From positions 108,182 through 172,181 of the forward strand of contig JAJEKV010000080.1 of NCBI GenBank assembly GCA_021234155.1: a stretch of 64,000 bases of DNA, in the 5' to 3' direction. The notes under the pieces were generated by a model. That model did not search any database. It was not told the DNA's origin and worked only from the letters and a program-made list of their open reading frames with translations. The translations under genes and the position numbers were made by a program. Numbering within the stretch: position 1 is the first letter of the stretch; the number at the start of each line of letters is the position of its first letter. Origin of the DNA: Isoetes taiwanensis (Eukaryota; Streptophyta; Lycopodiopsida; Isoetales; Isoetaceae). Positions 54,450 through 64,000 of the stretch are shown piece by piece.

Positions 54450-55700
54450 TTGGCTATTCTTGCTCAAGGCCCCGTGCTCAGATCCTCCCGCTCAACCGCC
54501 GCTTCCTCATCTTATTCAGACCAGATTCTCTTTCTCTCTGATCCAATTTCTTGTAAATTGCAGAGGAAACCGATCTTCACGCGATATTTCCCGTTGCATT
54601 GACATCCAACAACTGAACATCAGATTGGAATTCATCGTGCCGAAGTCCAATGCTAAATGCGGTGATTGCCTGTGCCTGTGATCGTGGAGCCATGAAATTC
54701 CCGAGAGAGGGAGAATAAGTGAATTGAGGGAGAATTTTCGGGCCATGAGGTCGGTAGTTCTGGCTCGACCGAATTTGCAACGCATTACCACCGCCGGAAA
54801 AATCCACCAAAAATCCCACAATCATTTTCCTAATCGGTTCGTTGATGAGGTGGACGTGCGAGTACATGAAGGGCGTCAAAAATATGACGGGCAGTTACGC
54901 CCACCAGCACCCAAATTAAGCAAAAGCAGGGGTGCTTTAAGCGGGCTAAAACCTGCTATAAGCATGCTACAAGCATGCGTCTGGACGCATGCTTTTGATA
55001 CCCACCAGCATACTTTTACCCTGGAATGTCTTCAAGTTGCTGCAAAATGGTTCTTTATGTAGTTACCATTTCCATCTCAGCTACAGATTTTAGAAACAAT
55101 GATTTAGTGAGATATTTGCAGTCAATTTACTTTAGATGTTGAACTTTATTGTATTTTTTTCTGCAACAATTTCTCCGCGGTGTACTGCACTTTAATGTGT
55201 TTGGCCTGAGGCAAATAAGTTCAACAAGTACATTGCATTCAAACTTTATAGTATTTTGCGAAACCTCGCTATATGGTATTCCTAATTTGTGGAACTATAC
55301 CCTACAAGCAAGGATAGCTATCTACATTCCATAATAAGGCATAACTTATAAAGTACATTGATCCAATAGCTCTCGATGCTTGAAGTCATACCTCGTATGA
55401 GAATATGCACTTAAGCAAAACGAGGTTGTAGGAGGAGTTATATGACATGAACAACATATTCAAGCCACCCAAATTGGAAGAAAAACCTATTTTAATTTCC
55501 TAGCTTCGATGAACCCATTTCTCACAAATTTTGCGCCTAAAATTTGGAGCATTGAATTACCCCGTTATTGTGCGACTCACACAAGAATTTTTTTTTTGTC
55601 CTGGGTTGCTTCAGTGCAGGATCTATTTTCAGCTGCTGATCGTTTTCATCCCCGCAATACGCCGTGGACGGCGCGAAGGCTGAAGCTCTTGAACATGGCT
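54450..55700. other. No gene assigned
   Basis: Frames up to 125 codons exist on both strands around 54.5-55.06 kb, but overlapping frames stay open together and none has a domain. A small run of GCATGC words (TATAAGCATGCTACAAGCAT, then GACGCATGC) lies near 54958-54990. Confidence 0.4.
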
Positions 55701-55718
55701 GAAATTTTTGTATACAAG

Positions 55719-55815
55719 AAAGGCAATCTACATGCCTTTCCTGGCATGGAAACAAGGTGACGCGCGAAGCACGGAGCCCTGTTGACATGCCAGGAAAGGC
55801 ACGTAGATTGCCTTT
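55719..55815. repeat. Hairpin with 30-base arms
   Basis: 55719-55748 and 55786-55815 are reverse complements with one mismatch (arm core GGCAATCTACATGCCTTTCC). The loop is 37 bases. The arm also contains a smaller self-complementary part. Precursor-like in shape. Confidence 0.9.
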
Positions 55816-55830
55816 GTTGTAACGTGGAAG

Positions 55831-55940
55831 AGGAGGTTAACCTCCTTCTCGAGGGGGTTATGCAAAATAACCCTCGAGGCCGGTAGGCCGAGAGGGTTAG
55901 TTTGCATGACTCCGAGAGGAGGAGGTTGACCTCCCTTAAC
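55831..55940. repeat. Cluster of short palindromes
   Basis: AGGAGGTTAACCTCCT is a perfect 16-base palindrome (55831-55846). It is followed by a CGAGGGGGTTAT/ATAACCCTCG stem (55850-55876) and further CCTCGAGGCCGG and GAGGAGGAGGTTGACCTCCC words to 55940. It directly follows the 55.7-kb hairpin. Confidence 0.85.
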
Positions 55941-55959
55941 CACATGCCCGAGCAAGTTT

Positions 55960-57590
55960 AGCTCTGTTTAATCTAGTGCAACAATTTCTTCTGTTTTGAT
56001 CCAATATTAGAAAAGGTTCGAGCTGATTTTAGATTGGGTTGTTTTTTTCTTCTTATCCTGTTCTTTCCTGATTGCGGGTTCTGATCTATGAATAGAAATA
56101 TATATCTGGGTACTGTGTAATCCAGTTCGAAAGCCCAACAAACGAGTTTCTTTGTTTTTATGCAGTATTAGCAAAGGTGAGAGGGTTAATTCGTTTGGAT
56201 TGAAATGGGATTTTTTTCTAAAGTAGGTTTTTTTTTCTTGCAGATGTTCGTATTCACAGATTCAATGTTTGAAGCGATATTAGCAGAAGAGATATTATCG
56301 GAAACAGAGATGGGTTGTGCATCTTCAAAGGTAACACACATGCAAAAGTAAAAAGAGGGACGATCGGGTTTCAGAGTTCTGAAAAGTGTAGCGTAAGAAC
56401 GTAATCTCGATCCGTAAAAAGGGTCATTTTGCGATACAGAGTAGCTAAACATCAAGCACATACGACATTCTAGATCTCCCAAAAGAAATCGCCCAAGATT
56501 TGCCTTCCTTTTCTGGCCTTTAATTCTCCACCATCCAAGCAAAGAAAATTCCTTTGTCTCCAATCGTGATCAAAGCCAGCTAAAGGTTCTAACAAGAGTA
56601 ATTTATTTGTAGAGTACGCTGAATATTCTTTGGAAGGGAATATTCTGAAGATTATTGTTCAGAATTTTGGAATATTCCTATGAAACTAATATTCCGTTGA
56701 TTATGTGATATAACCACTATCAAATCCAACGGCTAAGGACGGCGGCCGATTCAAATAACTTGCAAGGGCATGTGGTTAAGATAGTTAGAAACATTCTCAA
56801 GGAAATAAAAATCTTTGGAATGCGTGGTAAAACTTCAATGCCGGGTAAAATGGTCGAATAGCGTGTAAAATGGTCAATCGCGGGAGTAAATTTGTTGTAA
56901 CAGGAGCCGAGGGAAGTTCTTTGCTGCAGTCAAGAAATCTCTGTAACATTCCTGGGTTAGAAATTTACCACGTGGCCTGTCGCGATTGGAAGGGAAAGGC
57001 AAAATGTTTCTAACTATTTTTTACGTTTTCAGCACTGGGTCAGCCAATTTTGAGGTGGCCAGCGATATTTCTCCATTGAGTCCCCCATATGTAGTAGAGG
57101 GCCACATAGGACAATTACCGACAATCTTGTTGCTCTGAAGAATCGTATACGGTGCCGATCTTGTAAAACATTTGCTGGGCATGATCTTATCCATCAATTA
57201 TCCGGCGTATAAGATATTACTGCATCCCATTTGCGGATGGCGGCTTGCCTTATCCATTTCACCCTCCAGAAATTTATTCCGGCAACAATCTGTCCGTAAC
57301 GCCGGCCGATAAATTTGGATATTTATGCCACTACACTACGTAAACACGTCCCTCCGACGCTGAGGATCTAATCCCATCCTCCAGAGCTCGGCGCAGCCGT
57401 TGATCGCACGCACGCAGTTTCTATGTACATTGAAATGTCTGTAAGCTGAAGTTTTGCCCTGATCGCTGATCCGGCTGTAGCATCCTTCTGTAAGTGCTCT
57501 TAGTTTGATGAATTGCTTCTTGCCCTGGGCGCCTTTGTTTACGGTAGAAGATTTGAAATTTAGAGAATTTAAATAAATTCCTCTGTGCGA
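55960..57590. other. Upstream region of the nuclease gene
   Basis: No gene recognised. Inverted copies of TAGTTAGAAACATT lie near 56779 and 57003, about 230 bases apart, each beside ACGTGG/CATGTGG-type words; possibly a small foldback element. The last 300 bases before the ATG at 57597 should include the nuclease promoter and 5' leader, but no clear TATA box was chosen. Confidence 0.4.
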
Positions 57591-57596
57591 TCGTCT

Positions 57597-59842
57597 ATGG
57601 CTTCGGTTGAAAGTTTTACAAGGACGGCGAAGTCTCCGGTGTGCGTCTATGAGCTCAGGCCTGTATTCAGAAGCCAAAAGGGTAGATTTTGCTTCAACAG
57701 GGAAGTTCTTGGAGGTCGGGGCTCTATTTTGAAGCTTCAGCTTCCTCAACGTCTTTGTCAGAATGATTTATGTAGTAATGTAGTTAGGGATGGCAAGAAG
57801 CAACGCCGTTGTTTGCCTATCGTAGCTTGTGATTCTCGTTGGAGCGGGAAGAGCTGGGAAAACGATAGCGCTGAATACCTTTCTGCCAATGTGGTAGATG
57901 CAGGTAATGGCTGATCCATCTCGATCTTTATGTGAATTTTGCATGCAGACATGGTTATATTAAGTTGTAGGGTTTAAGCTTCTTTGTTGCCCGTTGAACG
58001 TTTGCCAGTGAGCATGTTGCCCCTCCAAGGCCGTCTTTTTATGACTCTTTCAAATGGCCGGGAGGTTGAAGTGGATCATATAAATCCTGCAAAGGGGAGG
58101 TTGCTGTATAGGTCGCGTAGTCCAGCCATATTTCTTAAGATTGAACATGATTCTGATCTTCTACTCCCCATTGTTGTGGGTATGCTTCAATCTTTATCTT
58201 TTTAAGGAATGAATTGGCTTAAATACAGTGATCTCTGGCGTTTCGTTGCAGGTGAAACAGCAGTCTCATTATTGATGAGAGCACTTCATGAGGATGAAAA
58301 ACCGGTATGGAGCATTCTTAAGTTTTCTTTGCATTTCATTATAATGCTATACTTTTTCCTTCACAGGGACGCCCAAATTATTATCAGCTCTTAAAAAATA
58401 TCGTTGGAGCATTAGATTGTGAGGTTAGACTTAAACCAAGCCTCTTTTACAAGAATTTGATTATTAAATGTCTTATGCCTACTCCAACTGCAGGCTCGGA
58501 TGGTCAGAATTACAGAACGCATCAAGGATACATATTATGCGAGAATTTACTTCAACAAGGTCAGTTTACTTTAATACGAAAACTTGTGCTATTGCTTCTG
58601 GTCTGGTGGGCATCTGATTATGGTGGCTTAATTTTCTTTTATGTAATTTCACATGGTGCTTGCATTAATTTTCTTTCTAGGATGACAAATTATTGAGTGT
58701 GGATGCCAGACCTTCAGATGCAATCAATTTTGCAGTCAAATGCAAGGTATGCTTAATTCATCTAGTAGTTAGACTGAATATGTGGAACTATCTATCAAAA
58801 AATCTAACATATATTTATTTTGCAGGTCCCTATATTTGTAAATAAGGCGATTGTTGACAGTGATGCTGTAAGACCTGTTTATACTTCTGCCCAAGATGTT
58901 GGAGACATTGGAAGCTCTGGGAGGGTTATTAAGTCTGCTTATCTTGACAGGTTTGTTGACCTTTTTCAAGTTAGATCATCTGAAAAAAGTAGCTTGAAGG
59001 TGACATTGGTGACCAATCTTCTTCTTGACGATTGTAATCACATTATTCAATTAAATGTCGTCATTAGGGAAGTTGATGCAGCATCTAACAATACAGTTAA
59101 TGTGTTTATATTCATGCACGATGCAAGCACGCGTGTACAGCACACTTTTTGCTTGGATCTTCTTATGGCTTTAAGACTGCAGTTTGCATACCTGTTCTTA
59201 TCTGTAAATTGGGTCACTGTTCTTCCTCTGTAATTAAGACTGCAGTTGCATACCTGTTTATCTAAGCCCATGTCTTAAAGTTTGCATAGATTTGTAAACA
59301 CTGCAACTTCTAGAGAAAGAAGGCCCACATCCCAATTTGCACTACTACATTGCCACTTGGGACGGGAATGGCTTTGTGGAGATGCTTCATTTCATCATTG
59401 CCTGGCTTACGTCCGTTGAGACAACAAAGATGCCTAAGTACATTTGCTTCATGACTTGTCCCTATTTAATGCTATCTTGTGTTTCTGCTCAGTCCTGATG
59501 GAAACCCCGATCCAATAGCTGAAGAAATTACTTTGATGAAGGAAATGCTGTTGGCTGTAGTTGAAGAACGTTATACAGATGCAGGTGAGGTGTGAGATAA
59601 GTGCTTCACTCAAGGGATTAGTAGTGTTGTGTAGCAATATTTTTGAGATGCTTTCCACTGTCTTATATCAGCTCGGTGTCGAGACCAACTTAACAAGTTA
59701 AGGATTTCCTCAAGAGGGAAATTGCGGCAGGTCAGTTAAATGCTCCAGTGTTTGGTTTAGAACTGTGTCAAATATTTTGCTGTTCATTGACTTTACATCA
59801 TTTCTTGATTGACTTTTACGTCATTGTTTGCAGTCATTCTAG
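57597..59842 (+). CDS. Bifunctional nuclease (BBD-type) with UVR motif, ten exons
   Basis: Predicted exons are 57597-57903, 57979-58179, 58252-58304, 58367-58423, 58494-58559, 58681-58746, 58826-58950, 59493-59584, 59672-59730 and 59834-59842. All junctions keep phase and give about 344 residues, close to Arabidopsis BBD proteins. I started at the ATG at 57597 rather than an in-frame GTG 12 bases upstream. The bifunctional nuclease (DUF151) domain covers roughly residues 120-275: L-L-L-P-I-V-V-G, ETAVSLLMRALHEDEKP, YYARIYFNK, LLSVDARPSDAINFAVKCKV and P-I-F-V. A UVR-type helix pair (EERYTDAARCRDQLNKLR) ends the protein. In plants, BBD proteins have DNase and RNase activity and are linked to basal defence and wound/ABA responses. 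The acceptor at 57978 was chosen because it avoids an in-frame TAA. Confidence 0.85.
58951..59233 (+). other. Open extension into intron 7 of the nuclease gene
   Basis: If the donor after 58950 (GACAG|GTTTGT) is not used, the frame stays open for about 94 more codons (V-D-L-F-Q-V-R-S-S-E-K, VTLVTNLLLDDC, VNVFIFMHDAS) to a stop at 59233. That would give an alternative C-terminus lacking the UVR motif. Splicing to 59493 restores the expected family sequence, so this is secondary. Confidence 0.35.
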
Positions 59843-60053
59843 AGTTTCAGCTACAGTTGTAAAGAAAAAACTTATGAGAGCTCCAACAGGTTGTCTGAAT
59901 GTGACGTTAGCATCCATAACCCCTGAAGGACTTGTAAATATTCATGTGTATAATTTGTACAATGATTGTCAATATGTATATGAAAAGGAACTCGATGAAG
60001 TTTTTAGTTCTGGGTTTATGACAGTTCCAGATCTTCTTAAAATACCTGGCTGA
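59838..60053 (+). other. Downstream open frame after the nuclease UVR exon
   Basis: A protein-like frame reads VSATVVKKKLMRAPTGCLNV, then TLASITPEGLVNIHVYNLYN and YVYEKELDEVFSSGFMTVPD. The splice phase of the previous exon (phase 0) does not enter this frame from the acceptors at 59833 or 59842, so normal splicing ends at TAG 59840-59842. It could be a 3' UTR frame, a diverged former exon, or reached by another donor. Unrecognised. Confidence 0.35.
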
Positions 60054-60439
60054 TAATCATATCATCATCTATAATATAAGCCAAGTTTAGGGGAAAACTG
60101 GTGTAATGATAACACGTGGATCATGCTGGATATTTTCAATGCCCCTGCTGACATTTATGTTGACAGTCGTAATATTGTTAACATCATTTTTGACAAAAGA
60201 ATTGCCAGGTTTTGTTATCTCCATGTTTTAGATAAGGGACTTGCCAATTTGAGCTCGAGCATTTGTTGAAAGTAGTGCCGTTGGTTCACCTTGGCTTCTC
60301 TATTTGTATTGGCTTCTCTATTTGTACTGTTATTGCCTTTATCAGTTATCAAGAAGCTAGTTTCTCTCCTCTTTGTTTTCATGTTTGTTAATATAATATT
60401 AGAGCAGAGAGAACCTGGAAAGAGTTGCAAAGTAATATA

Positions 60440-62640
60440 AGATGAAAATCTCTGTTTTTACGTAGGAGTTGCCACCATAAGGTAGAAATTTTGGGATGAA
60501 GCAGTTTATTCCAGACCCAGGACCACATACGCTTGCAATGAGGACGGGGAATGCGGAGCTGCCAACTAGCCCGAGGGGGAACAATGTCAACATCAATCAG
60601 CTTTTGATATAACAGTTATGCATTAACAATTTGGGAACCAGTCCAAATAGGCACATCAACTGATTGTAAAAGAGCGTATGGCAAAATGTCAGCCAGCTTT
60701 TGCCACAGAGCTCTGTCCCATCGAGATAGCATAAACTTAGTCTGAAAAGCATCTCAAGTCAACAAGCATATCAAACACCAACTGTGAGAATACTAGCAAG
60801 CCTCCAACGCTGCTGAGTCAATGGATGTACAGTAGCACACAGAGGCATGTGATTATCTAGAGGAATCCACCAACACAAAGAATCTATCTGTGGACACACA
60901 CCTGGATTAATCTTAAATAGCACACGAACTGTCTCCCAAGAATCAAGCAGTCCCTTCAAGAAGGGGGAAAGCATTCGGATATGGACGAAGCTGATAAAAG
61001 AGACACCAAGGAAGAACTGCCCTAAGTGCCGGTTTTTCAAAATGGATACACTGCCCAAGTGCTTGCGCAACCAATTTCATTCCAAGCGAATGTACCATGC
61101 CCGCCAAGTAGCAACAAATGAACTTAGATATCATAATTTTACTCTGTAAATGAAAGTCAATCATACCTAGACCTCCAGCACTTCAGCAAACCAAGTGGAC
61201 CAAGCGACTTTCACAACTACACCTGTCTTAGTACTTGCCCAAATGAAGTTACAGACAATTGCGACAATCTCTTGAAACTTTGTTTGTGAGCCAAGCACAA
61301 CAGAGGCCATATATACATGAGTGTTGTTGAGAACCTGCTTAGTAACTACTATCCTCCCTGCCAGAGAAAACTTAGCTGTATTCCACCAAAAAAGATGCTT
61401 ACGCAGGCCTTCTACTATAACATCCCATGCATCTGAAGTAGAGGTATGTATATCTACATGAATGCCCAAGAGTTTAGTGGTCTTCCCTTAAGGAAGCACT
61501 TTCCACGGATACTCATAAACACAGGGAGGAACATCCACATCCAAGGTCCATAAAGCAGAGCACTTTAGCCACCCAACAATAAGAACCCCTGATGCATGGG
61601 AGAAAGAGTCCAATAAAAGCTTCGCATTCTGAAGATTATCATCCTCAGCCTCTAGAAAGAGAAATGTATCATCGGCATACTAATTACACACTTCTTGAGA
61701 ACCATCCTCCATAGTCAATCCCTGAATTACGCCATTTTGAGTAGCCGAAGAGAACAGCTGGGACAATACCTCTGCCACAATACTGAACAATAATGGGGCA
61801 AGGGGACATCCTTCTCGAACTCCTCTACCAACAGGAAACACAGCCGACAGTTCTCCCTGAAAAAGCACAATAGACCGAGCAGAAAGACGGAGCTTCATAA
61901 CATGAACATCTCTGGTAAATAACTCTCTGAATCCCAATGTCAGAAGGCATTTTTGTAGGAAATTCCAATCTATACTGTCATAGGCTTTAGCAAAATCCAA
62001 TTTGAGATATACAATGTACTGACCCTTTAAGCGGTTCCAATACATCCCCTTATAAGCTGCTGCCACATTGTCAGTGCTTAGGTAAAAATCCTGATTGAGT
62101 AAAGACATAGATTCTGCCAAGATATCCCTCACTTTATTTGTCAAGGCCTTGGCAAAGATATTATTGTATAATAAAGTTATAGGGCACCGATCCGAGATGG
62201 TTTTAGGGTCTTTGCACTTAGGAATAAAAGAAATGCAACCAGTGTTGATGATCTTATCCAAGCTCCTGAACCGGTGAAACTCAGAGAAAGCATTGAAGAC
62301 ATCATCATCAAGCCAATTCTAATAAGCTTGAAAAAACGCTGCAGGAAAACCACCCAAGCCTGGGCACTTATTCTTCTTTAAAGAGTCTACAGCAGAATGC
62401 AAGTCATCAACAGTAATACTTGATTCCAACTGAACACGCTGCTGTGGAGAAATAATAGGATCGATTTTAGATAAAACTGCCTCCTGCATGTCCTCTTGGA
62501 AGGGCAGAGACTGATCAGCAAAAAAAAGCAGAAAAATGATCAAAAAGAAACTGCTTCAACTATGCAGCATCAAAAATTTCAAAGCCATCAGGCATAAGTA
62601 GCGAAGATATGGAGCTTGGCACACGTCTTCTCCTTGCCGC
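60440..62640 (-). mobile_element. Second LINE remnant, RT region, 5'-truncated
   Basis: Minus-strand RT sequence runs from about 62.6 to 61.2 kb: S-L-P-F-Q-E-D-M and L-K-K-N-K-C-P-G (62.5-62.35 kb); TGCISFIPKCKDPKTISDRC then P-I-T-L-L; Y-L-K-L-D-F-A-K-A-Y-D-S-I-D-W; GVREGCPLAPLLFSIVAEVL; and Y-A-D-D-T-F-L-F-L. A C-terminal part near 61.47-61.17 kb has FWWNTAKFSLAGRIVVTKQV. No endonuclease or poly-A tail was found. It lies 0.4 kb past the nuclease gene on the opposite strand. Confidence 0.8.
61680..62261 (-). pseudogene. LINE RT core with stop before the catalytic YADD
   Basis: The 193-codon frame covers RT motifs 1-4 and ends in a TAG at 61680-61682, immediately before Y-A-D-D, which continues open in the same frame. 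Relatives often have glutamine there (CAG), so a single C-to-T change explains the stop. The two aspartates are otherwise preserved. Confidence 0.75.
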
Positions 62641-63850
62641 CCTAAAGAAGAAGTGAGAGCACCTATCTCCCAATTTAAATCAATCGAAACCAGCCTTAAT
62701 GCGAGCTTGAGTTGCCTGTATAGACTCAATGCTTATTATTTCTGCCAATCACTCTTTCTCTCAAATACCTGATGAAGGGGCTTGTGAACGACACATTTGA
62801 AGCTCCATATACAAAGCTAGTAGCCGGCCTCTAGTTGCTGAGCCTTTCTACGTCCCCACTGCTTAGCAAAGGATTTAACTGCTGCCAAAGCGTCAACAAC
62901 CCCAGACATACCTCAAAGACGAGAAAATGTAGAGGACCAGGCATGCCTGCAGCCATCAGTAAACTCATGACGTGGCATTAACATTCAAGATCTTGATGAG
63001 CCTCCAACTGTCAGAGATCTTATCATATGTCCAGAACACAGTATTGTGCTAAACAAATTATGTATGCTGAGGAAGTATAGCTAGTGGATGTGCACAATAA
63101 TTTTGGTTGGCATAACAATCCTTTCCATTGGACAATAAAAAAGAGACGTATCATCTTAAAAAGAATTGAGCTTGCCATTAGGAAGGTCCAATCCAATCTG
63201 TCTCATCTTCAACCACAGGAGAACAATCTGGCAATTATGTGCCTTTTAAGATATTACTAAATGGAACATAACATCAATTGTTTTTACTATGGGGTTGTAA
63301 GCTCCTTGATTCATCACAAAAAAGTCAACAATATCTGCACATCCAGCAAAAATTTGTTCGAATCTTCCATAATTGTATTGGCAACCAATATGTTAGAGAG
63401 CAGATGCTTGAAACCAAAAACACCGAGGGAACTTGGTGGTCTTTTAGGTAGATAAGAAGAACAAAAACTCAATAGCCAACAGAAAGATGTATTGTTCCAG
63501 AATGTTCTATAGTATGTTGCCTGCAAGTTGATGTCCTGCATGTGATCGGCTTAAAGAAGTTCTTCTTGAAGCTAAATTCGTCCAGGGCAAAAATTCATGC
63601 TGACAATTTAATCATTTAGAGTATGTTCTGCCATAGCTAGAAGCTCAAATCCAGATCACTCAACGTGTTTGAGCCTTGCAGAATCCGGGCACTGCATAGC
63701 AATCCTCCAACCCTCTTTGTACCGCAGCAGGTACACATGTGTTCTCTGTTTTCTTCGAAATTTGGAAGGTATAATTTTGTTTAAATAGAGCATTTTTGAC
63801 AGGCCGATTCCAGACGTCCAGAATCTAGTTATGAGAGGGATAATGCCCTG
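62640..63850. other. No further gene recognised
   Basis: Some minus-strand sequence near 62.6-62.95 kb may be the decayed upstream part of the LINE. Beyond that, frames are short and without domains. Confidence 0.4.
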
Positions 63851-63858
63851 ACCGTGGG

Positions 63859-63973
63859 TATTATGCAAAACAAAAAAATTGAGGGCCATTTTGTGTATGG
63901 CAAAAATGTCGAGGGCGGAGGCCCGAGACATTTTGGCCATACACAAAATGGCTCTAAATCTTTTTGCATAATA
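63859..63973. repeat. Foldback with about 50-base arms
   Basis: 63859-63910 and 63927-63973 pair over CCATTTTGTGTATGGC/GCCATACACAAAATGG, TATTATGCAAAA/TTTTGCATAATA and AAATGTC/GACATTT, with small internal bulges and a 16-base GC-rich loop. It lies at the right edge in an otherwise unassigned region. Confidence 0.85.
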
Positions 63974-64000
63974 CACAAGGGATGGAGATGTTATCTGCCT

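Noticed and set aside
54577-55062. Overlapping 100-125-codon frames on both strands near 54.7 kb
   Set aside because: Neither shows a domain or splice context that prefers one over the other; left unassigned.
56779-57016. Small MITE flanked by TAGTTAGAAACATT inverted copies
   Set aside because: Arms are only about 14 bases and no target duplication was found; mentioned only within the upstream-region entry.

Overview
The window looks like nuclear DNA of a land plant with a large, repeat-rich genome. The support is spliced genes with GT-AG introns, a plant bifunctional nuclease (BBD) gene, a thylakoid-type protein gene, a DUF547 gene remnant, Ty3/gypsy and Ty1/copia remnants, two plant-type LINEs and short AAACCCT telomere-like motifs. 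A DUF7869-type transposase and several unrecognised families would fit a spore-bearing plant, but the species cannot be fixed from the sequence.

Layout. 1-5.2 kb: decayed minus-strand Ty3/gypsy element. 6.3-8.6 kb: an unrecognised ORF, then three 80-residue paralogues with recognisable promoters, one carrying a 260-bp inverted-repeat element next to its TATA box. 8.8-15.4 kb: minus-strand transposase (DUF7869-like, then two DUF8039-like modules further upstream), interrupted by an antisense DUF547 gene remnant. 15.5-15.8 kb: a dense palindrome array inside an 84-bp-arm hairpin. 18.5-24.7 kb: a broken multi-exon locus with a methyltransferase-like segment and a C-terminal FCP1/NIF-like HAD domain. 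Relatives of the same palindrome fill its apparent introns. 25-26.4 kb: copia remnant. 27.9-28.4 kb: inverted-repeat transposon with a 12-bp target duplication. 29.7-30.3 kb: second, partial HAD copy with shared 3' flank. 31.0-31.6 kb: intact plastid-type gene. 32-40 kb: almost gene-free. 40.25-46.1 kb: near-complete but decayed LINE. 47.6-51.0 kb: second multi-exon locus ending in an FCP1-like HAD domain. 51.5-54.3 kb: unrecognised minus-strand multi-exon locus. 57.6-59.8 kb: BBD gene, ten exons that join in phase. 60.5-62.6 kb: second LINE.

Only the BBD gene, the 31-kb plastid-type gene and the 80-residue family look intact. Most other coding sequence is broken. The most unusual material is the repeated palindrome in and around the 15-23 kb locus, the methyltransferase/HAD composite locus, and the small paralogue family.
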